In this document: positions 20,059-32,526 of the stretch, piece by piece
Numbering within the stretch: position 1 is the first letter of the stretch
How the letters are laid out: each line of letters opens with the position of its first letter
Assembly: GCA_022496185.1 (NCBI GenBank)
Contig: WTXG01000252.1
Location: 1-51,397 of the forward strand
DNA: 51,397 nt
Reading direction: 5' to 3'
Origin: Multifurca ochricompacta
Taxonomy: Eukaryota; Basidiomycota; Agaricomycetes; Russulales; Russulaceae
The notes under the pieces: generated by a model
Told to the model about the DNA's origin: nothing
Seen by the model: the letters and a program-made list of their open reading frames with translations, nothing else
The model's database searches: none
Program-made: the position numbers and the translations under genes

Positions 20059-21588
20059 ATGGCTTCATCTAGCCAAAGCCAGACCTTGCACAACGAAGAA
20101 CTCATCAACTGGCAAGATGAGGATAATCTTTCACAACAAGTCCTTGGTTCTGCCATCTGGAAAGATTTCAAAACCAAGTTTGGATACTACATCTATCACG
20201 ACAACCAGTACCAGCCAGTTGAATACAACAAACAGAAACGGGTCTGGTACCATATCCGTTACTCTAGAAGCCATCATTCCTGGGTTACCACAGGACCTGC
20301 CCCACCAGAATACAGCTTAGGACCCTGGAGAGAGAATCCTCCAGCTATCATCACTGATTCTGAAACTGAAGAATACATCAAAGAAAGTAGCAAAGATGCA
20401 CAAGTCATAGCCACCAGTCTTATGGCTCCGACAGTTGCACCCAAGAGTACTATGTTCAGAATATCTGCTTTAGTCTCTCCCCAGATTACACAACAAACCT
20501 CAGACACCCTGACCATCACTTACCCAACAATGTCAACCATTGCTGTGCAATTGCCAGACCCTGCTCCAGTTGTCCCTGCTCCGAACCTCCCTCCCCCATC
20601 AGGATGCCTTATGGGAGTCCTGCTGACTACGTTCACTGGTGACTGATCTCAGAGCAAAAAGTTTATGCTCGAGTTCAAGACATTCAAAAACTTCAATCAT
20701 GACATCCCACAAATCGTGAACCCCTTCCAATGGACCAACCTCTTCCTCTCACTCATCAGAGGAGACTCCGTCGATGATTGGACAATGGAGCAAATTGAAT
20801 GGCTGAATGACAGGGTGACAGCCGGAATCAGAACCACAGACGAGGATCTGTGGGATATAGTGGCGCAAAGATTTAAAGATGCCTTTACAGATGGGCAGGC
20901 CAAACAGAAGGCTGCCAGAGAACTGAAGTCCCTGAAAATGGAGAGAGGGGACTTGGATGGCTATGTAGCCAGGTTTCGCAATCTGGCCAAGAGAGCAGGG
21001 TATGATGTGAATGAAGAGGCAACACTCGACCTCTTCTCCCAGGGGCTGCCCAACCCCCTGGTGAAGAATATCATCCAGTTCCATCACCCTGAGTCATGGA
21101 GCCAGTGGACGAGCACTGCCAGAACACAGCAGCAGGATTACCTAGACTTCCAAACACACTTTGGAGTGGATATGAAGAAGGGTAAAACCTGTGACCAGTG
21201 GAAAGCGGCATTTGGGGTGAAACCTACCACTTCCCGAGACCCCAATGCCATGGATACATCGGTAGATTGAACCAGAGCCCATGCGGCTCTCACCAACAAT
21301 GAAAAAAGAAACCTCATGAAGGAAGGATGCTGCTTCCACTGCCAAGCACAAGGGCACATGTCGCGATTTTGCCCAAAGAAGACAGTCCGTGCTGCTGAAG
21401 CAACAGTAGCCACTACTACCACAACATCGCCAATACAAAATCTACCTACCCCAGTAAAGGAGAACCCAGTAACCGCCTCAAAGACCAAAGAACAAAAGGC
21501 GGCAGCAATATGGGAGCATATGATGAATGAAGACGAGGCAGTACGTGCTCTGCTCATTGACAAAGCCTTTGGCCAGAAGGATTTTTGA
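20059..21588 (+). pseudogene. Element C gag
   Basis: Starts at ATG in good context (CACCATGG). N-terminal motif LSQQVLGSAIWKDFKTKFGY, proline-rich linker (about 20560-20610), capsid-like middle (FTDGQAKQKAARELKSLKM, LFSQGLPNPLVKNIIQFHHP), CCHC knuckle CFHCQAQGHMSRFC (21331-21372), and a C-terminal Lys/Glu-rich tail. One frame throughout, with TGA codons at 20644-20646 (GDRSQS expected) and 21268-21270. It ends at TGA 21586-21588 in a run of five T. The protein would form the particle and bind RNA. The stops make this copy dead. Confidence 0.9.
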
Positions 21589-21591
21589 TTG
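21578..21591 (+). promoter_or_regulatory. Gag/Pol frame junction of element C
   Basis: AAGGATTTTTGATTGG: gag reads GAT TTT TGA, while the -1 frame reads TTT TTG ATT GGC and runs on into protease. The arrangement is the same in A and G1. Confidence 0.5.
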
Positions 21592-24500
21592 GCTTGACCC
21601 CATTGGCCTGGGCAAGAGCACTCCATGTAACTTCTGTGTACACTAGTCATTTCAAATCTTTAAAAATACCAGTACATTTTGAAACCAAACAGAAGATGGC
21701 CAACAGATGGATATTGATCGACTCTGGAGCCACAGATAATTTCATCAGTCAACGACTTCAGAGGGTGCTAGGACTGGGGACACAGTTGCTCCCCCAAGAA
21801 AAAAATATTTGGAACATAGATGGGATGGCTAACAAAGCCGGGAAGATCACACATTGTTGTGACTTGGAAGTACAAGTTGGGGAATGGACCAAACAACTCC
21901 GTTTCCTCATTACAGATATAGGAGACAAAGACATGGTTCTAGGATACCCATGGCTGGCAGCATTCGAGCCCAAAATCAACTGGGCGGAAGCGATGATGGA
22001 CAAAGATTTTTACCCAGTCATCATCACGTCTTTGGGATATGATTACACTGCGTGACACCCTCTCACCCATGCTATCGTCATGGGATTGGCCATCACCTGG
22101 AGTGATGTGGAACCTGTGGATCAGGTGTATTGCTATGTTACAAAGGCATCAGAACTGGCCCAGGCAGAGGCACAGAAAAACCTGGAAAAGATGTTCGAAG
22201 AAGTAGTCCCTGTGAAATATCATTGACATTGGAAGGTCTTTTCAGAGGAAGAGTCGCAACGCTTCCCTCCCTCTCGACCTTGGGATCATGCTATTGAGTT
22301 TGTTCCAGATGCCCCACAATTGGTTGACTGTAAGATCTACCCATTGTCTCAACCAGAGAAGGAGGCACTCTCCACCTTCCTGGAAGAACACCTGGCAAAA
22401 GGATATATATGACCCTCTAACTCACCCTATGCCTCACCCTTCTTTTTCATTAAAAAGAAGGATGGAAAGCTGCGACCAGTACAGGACTACAGATGGATTA
22501 ACGAACTCACAGTGAAGAACAACTACCCACTTCCTCTAATCTCAGAGATCATTGATAAAATGCACGACAAAGCCTTGTTCTCAAAAATGGACGTCTGTTG
22601 GGGCTATAACAACATTCATATTCAAGAAGGTGACCAACCCAAAGCCACCTTCAAGACCAATCAAGGACTCTTTGAACCCAATGTTATGTTCTTTGGCCTA
22701 ACGAACTCACTGGCAACCTTTCAATTGATGATGAACCATATTTTCCGAGATCTGATTCTGACAGAAGAAGTTGTAGTATATATGGACGACATCCTGGTAG
22801 CCACAAAAGACGACATCCACCACCACCGAACTCAAGTCCATGAAGTACTGAGCATTCTGGCAAAACACGACCTCTATCTGAAACCTGCCAAATGCTCCTT
22901 CAAACAGAAAAGTGTTGAGTACCTAGGTGTTATCTTAGAAGGGGGACAAGTATGAATGGATCCTGTAAAAGTACAAGGCATCCAAGAATGGTCCATCCCT
23001 CAGTGTACCAAAGACATCAGGTCGTTCATCGGGTTCTGTAACTTCTACCGATGCTTCGTTAAGGGATTTTTGGCCACCACTTGACCACTTAATGACCTGT
23101 TGAAAAAGGATGTACCCTGGCACTGGGACAAACTGCAACAGAAGGCATTTGACCAAATAAAAGCGACCATCAGCTCTGAACCAGTTCTTATTCAACCCAA
23201 CCTAGCCAAACCCTTTGAACTAGAAGTTGACGCTTCCATGTATGCCAATGGGGTGGTCTTGTCACAAAGAGATACCAGAGGAATCCTCCACCCAGTTGCA
23301 TTCTACTCAGAAATGTTCTCATTGGCAGAGAGAAATTATGATATTTGGGACAGGGAACTACTGGCTATTGTAAAGGCATTATGACACTGGCGACCATATT
23401 TGGCTGGATCCCCGCATAAAACCATCATCTATACAGACCACTCCAACCTTCTTTACTGGAGAGAACCTCACAAGATCAGTTGATGAGTAGCACAAGAGGT
23501 TTTGGAGCTTGAAGAGTACAACTTCACGCTCAAGCACCTACCTGGGGCTTGTAATGCACGAGCCGATGCCTTGTCCAGACCAACCAGACACGATGAAGGA
23601 GAAAATGACAATGACAATATTGTTGTTTTACCAGAAGATGTCTTTGCAAAGACCACTGTTGTTAGCCTTCATGACATGGATCTATGGGCCCAAGTAATGC
23701 AGAACATGAATCAGGAGCTGTGCAAATCCTGGGCAGAGCCGCACAACATAAAAATGAAGAACGGCCTCTGGTGGAAGGATGGTGATTGATTGGTTGTCAC
23801 TGGTGGTGACAACATTAAGAGGGGGGTGATCCATTTTCACCACGACCTTCCCTCTGCAGGACACCCAGGGATTGCAAATACCTACACCCTTGCTAAACAA
23901 GATTATTGGTGGCCAAACATGAAGAAAGATATAGAAGCATATGTCAAAGGATGCGCAGAATGCCAGGCAAATAAAGTAAACACTCACCCAAGACCACCAG
24001 CACTTTCACCCATCACACCAATAGTGACAGCCCCCTTCCAGACCATTGCTATGGACTTTATCGTCAAACTTCCACAGTCACAAGGATACGACTCGATACT
24101 CACCATCATGGACCATGATTGTTCAAAGGCTGCCCTCTTCATCCCCTGCAACGAAACGATATCAGCAGAAGGAGTCACGAAACTTTACCTAAACCACGTC
24201 TACCGACACTACAGACTCCCCCAAAAGATTATTTTGGACTGAGACCCATGATTTGCATCCATGTTCACCCAGGCCCTCTGTAAATGCCTCGACATCCAGC
24301 AGAACATCTCCACAGCATATCACCCTCAAACGGATGGTCAATCAGAGCGTACGAATCAATGGTTAGAACAATATCTTCGATTCTGGTGTAATGAATGGCA
24401 GGACGACTGGGCAGAATGGCTGGCAACGGCTGAGTTCGCACACAACAGTTGGCCAAATGGAACGACGAAAGCCACCCCCTTCTCCCTTATTATGGGATGG

Positions 24501-25154
24501 AACCCTCGCACTATGTGGATGGACAAACCCACGAATGTACCATCTGTGACACAGTGTATTGGCCAATGGGAGGAGATATGAGAATTGGCCAATAGAAACC
24601 TCCAGAAGGCACAAAGGACCCTGGCTGAGAAGCCCACTAAGTTTATGCCCTATCAAGCCGGAGATCAAGTCTGGCTAGAAGGGCGCAACATCCACATGTC
24701 ACATCCAATGGCGAAATTAGCTCCCAGATGCCACGGCCCCTTTTCAATCGAACAGAAGCTCTTGGATGTTACGTATAAGCTCACACTACCCACCACCTGG
24801 AAGATACACCCTGTTTTCCACGCTGGCCTTCTGACACTGTACAAAGAGACTTCCATTCATGGACAGAATTTCCCCAGGCCTCCTCCTGACTTGGTCAATG
24901 GAGAACCAGAATGGGAAGTAGAACACATCGCCAATGCGAAATGGAAGGGTCAAGGGCGTAGTTGGAAGCTCCATTATCTGATCAAATGGAAGGGATTCCC
25001 TGATGTTGACAACTCGTGGGAACCTGCTGCGGACGTCTTTGCGCCCAAACTCATTGAAGACTTCTATAGACGCCATCCAGAGGCAGATAAAGAGCCAGAC
25101 AGAATACGTGCTGTTGGACAGTCCCATCCCCCACAACAGACCAGAACAACACCT
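21585..25154 (+). pseudogene. Element C Pol: PR-RT-RNase H-INT-chromodomain
   Basis: One continuous frame. Protease LIDSGATDNFIS (about 21717) and LGYPWLAAFEPKINW. RT with [42 protein letters not shown] and [10 protein letters not shown] (about 22773). RNase H with LEVDASMYANG, ELLAIVKAL and IYTDHSNLLY. Integrase HHDLPSAGHPG...CAECQANK, then IAMDFIVKLP, and AYHPQTDGQSERTNQW with its catalytic Glu. Chromodomain EWEVEHIANAKWKGQ, YLIKWKGFPDVDNSWEPA (about 24905-25030). About a dozen in-frame stops, all TGA; most sit where a relative has Arg. No indels. The frame runs into ORF3 without a stop, unlike A. Confidence 0.92.
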
Positions 25155-26345
25155 ATGTCACCATCCAGTGTTCACACCTCTGCTGCCATCGATGTGTTTC
25201 CCCTACTTTCTCCTCTGCACCCTCCTTCTCACCCATTATCTCCTGTTAACTATGATGCGACTGCTGAAGTGGCCGAAGGGCTCAGAACCACCGACATCAA
25301 CGAAGATTTCAATCTGCCCGAACACCCCCATCCCAATGACCTAATTGATGTCGACTTTGGTGATGAGGCCCCAGACTTCCCTTTCTTCCCAAATGACCCC
25401 AACTCACAGTTTTACTTCCCACTTATGATCCTGTCATCCAAGAATGATGGCACCACCGAAATAGCCAAGTATATCTATTATACTAACGAGGGTATGGATG
25501 TAGCCAGCTGTCTGGAGAAAGGAGGGCCAGTCTATGGAGCCCCAGTATACCTGGAGGAGAAGGACGTCGACCAACTTCACTATGTCCTAGGGCCAGAACA
25601 TTTACAACACTTCTCAGCCCACGACCCACGCGCCTTTGCCATCAATGAGGTGCTCCAGGACTTACATATGCCACGACTGACCACCGAGATCACACAGCTG
25701 CACAAGTTCCAGGCACTTAGGGACAACCTAGAAATGCAGCATCACGACTATGAATGACAAATGGTGAAAATCAACTGAGGGGTTTTCGACATAGAGCATC
25801 ACTTGGCAAGCATCTGGACGCAGTTAGAATGAGGAGAGGCATACCAGATCATTTCTGAACAGTATGCTGATATTTTTGCTCAACCACTCCCCTGTCGCCA
25901 CCTTGACCTTGCGCCCTGGCTCAATCCCCACTGCTTTGAAATGCCATGCCTCCATGAAAATCCTGATGGTAAGCTTTGCTGGCACTGTAGCAGCAAGTAC
26001 CATCTTAGCTGGTGCTGCCCCATGGCCAAGAAATGATGTCGACATTGCCAGAGTACCTCGCACTGGAGTCACCAATGTTTATTTCGACAACTTACGCAGA
26101 CTCCCACCATCCAGAACCCATCAGGATGGTGTGGAAAATGTCTCTCCCACAACACCGGTCACCGAGAGATTGACTGTCATGTTTACAACAGCTGCTTTCG
26201 CTGTGGGAGACGGGGGCCCTATGGTTTTCTATGAGCACACGTTTGCCCCACTGACAAAGAAAAGGAGAACTATGATGTGGACCACTATGCTGTAGCCGAT
26301 GACTACCTCTCCCTGGTCCAGGATGACAATGGTATGCCAATCTAG
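25155..26345 (+). pseudogene. Extra 3' ORF of element C (ORF3)
   Basis: Homologous to ORF3 of A and G1. The ATG at 25155 (MSPSSVHTSAAIDVF) aligns with the ORF3 starts of A (MSFVAANAAVDAF) and G1 (MSSSLITASTAIDTF). The conserved block PDFPFFPNDPNS, AKYIYYTNEGMDVASC, GPVYGAPVYLEE follows. The knuckles are CWHCSSKYHLSWCC, CRHCQSTSHWSHQC, CGKCLSHNTGHREIDC and CFRCGRRGPYGFL...C. Five TGA stops and no frame shift; it ends at TAG 26343-26345. Here ORF3 is in frame with Pol, so it could have been made as a Pol extension, whereas in A a stop separates them. Confidence 0.82.
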
Positions 26346-26376
26346 CTGGCTCTGCTAGGACTTAGAGAGGGGGTAA

Positions 26377-26970
26377 TGTTACAAACCCCACTGCATCGTC
26401 TTGTTTCCTTTTCTTTCATGTGACCTGCTGTTTGGACGTGCTTGCTTCTTGTTGACTGTGTTATGACTGGCATTTGTACTTGTTTGTTTCTTATCTATGA
26501 CTTGACTTCTTGCTTATCTGTGACTCATACCTTACATCAGAACTCTTATGTATTTTCCCACCAGAATCGCGACTATACTGGATCTGTCTACATATATTCT
26601 CACCTGGCCCACCCTGACTCTGTTCCCCATTCAGCTAGATTACAACTTTGTTGATACATCAAGTACGTTACTCTGATTCAGACTCCAATCTCTATTACGT
26701 ATATAAGGCCTGTCTAGATAGCCTGTATACCTTAGACTCAACTTCTTAATTGACTTGGTGCATTACCTTCTGGGTGATCTCTAAGACCCAGCTCTTGAAT
26801 TGTCTCAGTGCTTCTGGCACTTTTCTGCTCACTGGTACTAAGGGATTAGCTCCTTGGTATTGACTCCTCATCTGACCTCCGTGTACTTGAAAGACAGTAT
26901 GCACCTGACTTCATAGTTCTGCTACACAACTTATCACATGTCATGACGAATGCCCACACCAGGCGTTACA
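26377..26970 (+). repeat. C 3' LTR
   Basis: 594 bp, TGTTACAAACCCC...GGCGTTACA, preceded by the purine tract GAGAGGGGG (about 26366-26374) and followed by the duplication ATGTG (26971-26975). Confidence 0.93.
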
Positions 26971-26975
26971 ATGTG

Positions 26976-27243
26976 GGCCCAAATATACCAAAGCATAGGG
27001 TGTAAAGCCAGGCTTCTGATAGGGAATTAAGTAAGTGTCTGGTCATAGAGATAAAGTGATAAGGAAGGCAATCATAAGCAAACAGTATGTACACAAGTCC
27101 AAACAATAGTCATGGGGATGGGAGCAATGCATGTGAGGGATCCCAAGAGGGAGACATGATGAGAAAATGTAGCGTCAGTGGGCGAGTGGGGTCCCTGTTG
27201 GGGAGGGTAAAGAAAATAGGGCTGCTAGGCCCTGGTCGTAACA
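26976..27243 (-). repeat. G1 3' LTR, inner part
   Basis: Continuation of 5100-5413 after element C. It ends TCGTAACA at 27243, and the minus-strand purine tract of G1 (GAAAGGAGGG) follows. Confidence 0.9.
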
Positions 27244-27274
27244 TCACCCTCCTTTCTGGTTTGAGCTGACCCAG

Positions 27275-28975
27275 CTAGAAACACACACCATTGTCATCCT
27301 GCACCAAGTCCACATAATCATCTGCTAGGTTTTGATCCCCTATGGTGTAAGTTTTGTCTCCTGTGCATTGGTGTGTGTGCAGAAAGCTGTACAGGCTGCG
27401 TCGTCCACATTGGTGGCACAGGTTGTAGACTGGACAGTCGAGCTCGCAATGTCCTGTGTTGTGTTGCAGACACTTTCCACACCAGCCTGAGGGATTGACA
27501 ATGGTGGGAGCAACACTGAGACGTCGGAAGATGCAGAACCTACTCCAGTGTAGGTTGCTTCAGCAGTGGCAGCACCACTTGCAATTGAGGGGGCAATTCC
27601 AGCTAATGTGGTACTTGCTGTCACATTGCCAGCAAGTCTCTCCTCAGGGGTTTTCATGCATACACAGCATCTCAAATTGGTTTGGCAGCAGTTGTGGTGC
27701 TGCTCCTAGCGATTGTGGGGGGAGGGGTCGAGCATAGGTGTCTGCGTACCTCTCAGCAATCGTCTGATATGCGTCCCCTATCTCCAGCCTTTTCTGAATC
27801 TCCATCAACTCCTGCTCTACCTGGAACATCCCTCTTGTAAGCCTTGTCATTTGTTTTGCATATTCTTTGTACTGGGTATTGAGCATGGTGTGAAGTGTGA
27901 GGGTTTTCCACAGTCTCATTACTTCTGCCTTGAGACACAGAAGCCACATGTCATTCAATACCTCGTCAATTGCAAATGCTTGGGGGTCATCAGCCGCAAG
28001 GTGCCCCAACTGTTCGTCACTCATCGTGTGGTGGAGACAACCAGTGTATCACTCTTCCAAGTATACCAGGGCCCTGTAAACAGGCCCATCCTTTTTCATG
28101 CACCCTGCGACATCCATCCCTCCATTGGTGTAAAATATGTACTTAGCTATGGCTTTTTCTCCATTGGCCATGGTAATTTCGAGGGGGAAGTACATGGAGG
28201 AATTTGGGTTATTGGCGAAAAAGGGGAATTCGGGTATGTCATCATCTTGCTCCATGTTGAGGAGGTCATTTGGGTGGGGTTCTTCGGAATGGGTGAAGTC
28301 ATCATTTGGATTGGGCGACTGGGTCTTTGTCAAACAAACATGCTGCTGGTTATACTGACTGCAGTTAGTAGCGGTTTAGGCTAGAAAAGACAAGTTACTT
28401 CAGAGATAGAAGAAACTCTTTATTACTACACTACTGACCTAGAAAAGACAAGTTCTACATAGAGCATTAGTCTAAAGGAAGTAGAGAGTAAAGTAGATGG
28501 GACTTACACTTCAGAGATAGAAGAAACTCTGAAGTGTAAGAGACAAAACAGACACCCTTATATACCCCAAGGGATGGTCTGTGCACACTGGGAATAAGTC
28601 CACAAGTGCCAGGCAATAAACAAGAGGGATAAAGGCCATTGGCTGAAGGAGAATCACATGCTTACTGTGCATTACTAAGTCCATCACTAATCAGCTGAGT
28701 AAGGTGAGAAAGAAATGTAATAAAGATAACATAAAAAGTCCGATACTTCTGAAATCTAATCTAATCTAATCTACAGCTGAAGCGAACCTTAGATGCCTGA
28801 AGCACCTCCAGACACGTCCTGTGTCAACAGTCTTGACCTGTGCTTCAGCAGCTTTGTAGTCAATGGGAGAAGAGGGATGAGTGGAGGGGTGAGTGGAAGG
28901 AAAAGCCTCTATGACCACAGTAGTGGCAGCGAAGGTGTCAATGGCGGTGGAGGCAGTGATGAGAGAGGAAGACAT
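27275..28975 (-). pseudogene. Extra 3' ORF of G1 (ORF3), split by a solo LTR
   Basis: The start MSSSLITASTAIDTF lies at 28975. The frame reads through SPIDYKAAEAQVKT, where A has a one-base loss, and meets a solo Copia LTR (28328-28829). It resumes at 28327 (PNPNDDF, EEPHPNDLL, IPEFPFFANNPNSSMYFP, AKYIFYTNGGMDVAGCMKK) and then AIDEVLNDMWLLCLKAEVMR. The Cys/His modules (about 27385-27640) include CHWCGKCLQHN-like and CHQCGR-like remnants in changed frames. It ends in DDNGVCF at 27275. It supports ORF3 as a family-wide gene. Dead copy. Confidence 0.75.
28328..28829 (-). mobile_element. Solo Copia LTR in G1 ORF3
   Basis: A 502-bp LTR (TGTCAAACAAACATG...TGTGTCAACA) flanked by GTCTT at 28323-28327 and 28830-28834. 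It has the same TATA and hairpin organisation as the other Copia LTRs. Left behind by LTR-LTR recombination. Confidence 0.92.
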
Positions 28976-29039
28976 GTTGGTTGTGATTAGGACGTTGCTG
29001 GTGGAGCGTTGTTCTGGGGAGTGGAGTGGGTCATAAGTT

Positions 29040-30240
29040 GCTGCTATTTAACTTCCTCCAGGCGCCTGAGGATGTCATAAGTGGAATTCTTTGATAAGGG
29101 CTGGTGCAAAGATATTCCCGGCAGGTTCCCATGAACTGTCAGAGTCAGGGAATCCCTTCCACTTAATTAGGTAGTGTAGTCTGTGCCCTCGGCCTTTTCA
29201 GGCTGAATCCAGGATGCGCTCCACTTCCCATTCTGCTTCTCCATCGATAAGGTCAGGTGGGGGTCTCGGGAAGTTTTCCCCATGAATTGAAGTCTCCTTG
29301 TATGGGGTGAGAAGCTTGGCATGGAAGATGGGGTGGATCTTCCATTGCAGGGGCAGTTGCAATTCGTAAGATATATCTGACAACTTCCATTTGATCTGGA
29401 AGGGTCTGTGACGTCAGGGTGCTAATTTGGCTGTAGGGTGTGATGTATGAATGTTCCTCCCCTCAAGCCATACCCAGTCATTGGTCCAATAAGGTGTGAA
29501 CATACTCGGCTGTGCAGATAGAAGCTGTTGCGCCTTCAGCAGGTTTTCATTGGCTGATTGACACAGTTCTTTCCATTGGTCAATTCGCTGGGTTACTGAT
29601 GGGACGTTGATAGGCTTATCGGTCCATGTGGTGCGTGGGGTCCAACCCATGATAAGGGAGAAGGGAGTGGCTTTTGTTGTCCCATTGGGCCATGAGTTGT
29701 GAGTGAACTCTGCAGTGGAGAGCCACTTTGCCCAGTCATCTTGCCATCCATTACACCAGAATTGGAGGTACTGTTCTAACCATTGATTCATTCGTTCTGA
29801 CTGCCCATCAGTCTGTGGATGATATGCTGTGGATATATTCTGTGTGATTCCTAATGTTTTGCATATAGCCCTTGCAAATGCCGATGTAAAGCAGGTATCC
29901 TGGTTGGATATGATTTTGTTCAGGAGTCCATAATGGTGGTAAACATGGTCCAGGTACAGTTTTGCCACTCCTTCTGCTGTAATAGTTTCCTTGCAGGGTA
30001 TGAAGAGGGCCACTTTGGAGCAGTCATGATCGGTGATCGTGAGGATGGAGTTGAATCCTTCTGATTCAGGGAGTCTGACTATGAAGTCCATAGCAATGGT
30101 CTGGAATGGAGTTGATGCGGTGGGCATGATGGGATGTATTGGTGGGACTTTTGGGTGTGTGTTCACCTTGTTTGCCTGACATGCTGTGCATCCTTTGACA
30201 TAGTTTTCGATGTCTTTTTTCATGTTGGGCCACCAATAGT
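29040..30240 (-). pseudogene. G1 integrase and chromodomain
   Basis: The minus-strand frame 30223-29414 carries the second half of the HHCC module (CTACQANK), IAMDFIVRLPESEG, TITDHDCSKVALF, ISNQDTCF (the catalytic Asp region, with Asp replaced by Asn at SDR) and AYHPQTDGQSERMNQW (Glu). The barrel region follows (LAPxRHGPF, KIHPIFHAKLL). EAEWEVERILDS at about 29200-29235 and the WKGFPDSDSSWEP-like region to about 29100 are the chromodomain. Stops interrupt it at 29411 and near 29198. This copy could not integrate. Confidence 0.85.
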
Positions 30241-32480
30241 CTCATTTGGCAAGGGCATAGGTATTGGCAATGCCAGGGTGGCCCGCAGAGGGGAGGTCAT
30301 GGTGAAAATGGATCACCCCCCTCTTAATGTTGTCACCACTGGTGACAATGAGATGATCCCCGTCCTTCCACCATAGGCTGTCAATTTTTTTCAAGTTATG
30401 TGCTTCTGCCCATGATTCGCATAACTGCTGGTTCATGTTTTGTGATACCTGGGCCCATAAGTCCATGTCGTGAAGACTGCCCATGGCGGCTTTTGCAAAG
30501 ACTTCCTCTGGGAGGACAGTGATGTCATTATTGTCATCCTCGCCCATGTGCATATCTGGCCTGCACGACAGTGCATCCGCTCTAGTGTTCTGGCTTCCAG
30601 CAATGTGTTTCAAGGTGAAGTTATATTCTTCTAACTCCAGGACTTCTTGTGCCACATGCCGGCTGATTTTGTGGGGTTCCTTCCAATACAATAGGTTGGA
30701 ATGGTCAGTGTGGATGATGGTTTTATGAGGAGTTCCTGCCAGATAAGGTCGCCAGTGCCACAATGCCTTGACTATGGCCAACAGCTCTCTGTCCCAAATG
30801 TCGTAGTTTCGTTCAGCCGGGGAGAAGGTTTCTGAGTAGTATGCTATGGGGTGAAGCATTTGCATAGCATCCCTCTGATATAACACTGCTCCATTTGCAA
30901 AGCAGGAGGCATCCACCTCTAATTCAAAGGGATGACTCAGGTCAGGCTGAATGAGTACTGGTTCTGAGCCAACCAGATCCCTAATCTGCTCAAACACCTG
31001 CTGTTGTGCTGTACCCCAGTGCCATGGTATGTCCTTTTTCAGGAGATTGTTTAATGGTCATGCAATGCCTGAGAATCCCTTGACAAAACGTCAATAGAAG
31101 TTGCAAAATCCAATGAATGAGTGGACGTCTTTGACACAGGTTGGTGTAGGCCATTCTTGGACTCCCTGTACTTTAACAGGATCCATACATACTCATCCTC
31201 CTTCTAGGATGACTCCAAGATATTCAATGCTTCGTTGCTTGAATGAACATTTGGCTGGTTTTAGGTACAGGTCATGTTTGTGTAAGAGATCCAATACCTG
31301 GTGTACTCACTCTTGGTGGTAGTCTAGGTTGTTGGTGGTTGCGACCAAGATATTGTCCATATAGACCACTACTTTGCTGGTAAGAATGAGATCGCGAAAA
31401 ATGTGGTTCATCATGGCTTGGAACGTTGCCGGCAAGTTTGTCAATCCAAAGAACATAACATTTGGTTCAAACAGTCCTTGGTTTGTTTTAAATGCTGCCT
31501 TGCATTGATCCCCTTCCTTGATTCTAACATTATTGTAACCCCAACATACATCCATTTTTGAGAAGAGGGACTTGTCTCTCATAGTGTCAATGAGTTCAGG
31601 GATAAGGGGCAAGGGATAAGTATTTTTCACAGTGTAAGTGTTGATCTGTCGGTAATCTTGAACTGGTCGCAGTTTGCCATCCTTCTTTTTGATAAAGAAG
31701 AAGGGAGAAGCATAGGGTGACTTGGACAGACAGATATACCCCTTTGCCAGATGTTCCTCAAGGAATTCTGTAAGTGCCACCTGCTCGGACTGGGACAATG
31801 GGTAGATTTTGCAATCTATTGCTGCTGGTGTATTAGGCAGGAAGTCAATGGCATGGTCCCAGGGTTGTGTGGGAGGGAAGCGCTGGGACTCTTCTTCAGA
31901 GAACACCTTCCAGTGCCAGTGGTAGGTGCGTGGCACTATATCACTGTAAGTCTTTTCTGTTTGCCCCTGTATTGCTTTTTGGGCCAATTCTGAAGCCTTC
32001 ATGACATAACCAAAACCTTGATCTTCCCCTTCATCCATCTTTACGGCCTTCACTTTTGAATGCCTGATTGTGTAGTCATAACCAAGTGACGTGATTATAG
32101 TTGGATAAGAGTCTTTGTCCATCATTGTGTCGGCCCAATTAATCTTGGGTGTAAATGCAGCCAACCATGGATATCCCAAGATGAGATCCTTGCCTCCTAA
32201 GTCAGTGATCAGAAAGCAAATGATCTTTGTCGCCTCTCCAACCTGGACATTCAGGTCAGTATAGTGTGTGATCTTTCCAGCATGATTGGTGGTTCCATCA
32301 ATATTCCAGATATTCTTTTCTTGGGGGAGTGCAAGCATCCCCAAACCTAAGGTCTTGATCAGTCACAGACTGATGAAATTGTCTGTGGCTCCAGAATCCA
32401 CTAAAATGTCTCAATCGGCTGTCCTCTGTGTAGTCTCGAAATGTACTGGTATTTTTAATGACTTGAATTGACTAGTATAC
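30241..32480 (-). pseudogene. G1 protease, RT and RNase H
   Basis: A DSGATDNFIS-type protease site lies about 32360-32405, then KNIWNIDGTTNHAGKITHY and LGYPWLAAFTPKINW. RT carries [47 protein letters not shown] and VVYMDNILVA near 31360, so the catalytic YMDD reads YMDN. RNase H carries LEVDASCFANGAVL, ELLAIVKALWHWRPYL and IHTDHSNLLY (30997-30300). It has stop codons near 31305 and in the thumb region. Changes are mostly G-to-A or C-to-T type, as in C. Confidence 0.85.
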
Positions 32481-32526
32481 ACAGAGGTGACATGGAGTGC
32501 TCACGCCCAGGCCGATGGGGTAGAGC

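Larger units (their letters stand above)
5414..26970 (+). mobile_element. Gypsy C, chromovirus, host of nested Copia
   Basis: A Ty3/Gypsy element on the plus strand. Its 5' LTR is 5414-5482 plus 19512-20036 and its 3' LTR is 26377-26970 (594 bp each). The duplication ATGTG lies at 5409-5413 and 26971-26975. The body (20037-26376) keeps one continuous pol frame with no indels, interrupted only by TGA codons. A purine tract (GAGAGGGGG) precedes the 3' LTR. By eye the LTRs differ at about 28 positions, all transitions and mostly at CG/TG/CA dinucleotides. Confidence 0.92.

Noticed and set aside
20059..26345. TGA reassigned to an amino acid, since element C would be fully open if TGA were sense.
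   Set aside because: Young element A has Arg codons at several of these places and ordinary stops elsewhere, and nuclear genes of fungi use standard TGA stops. CG-to-TG mutation explains the pattern more simply.
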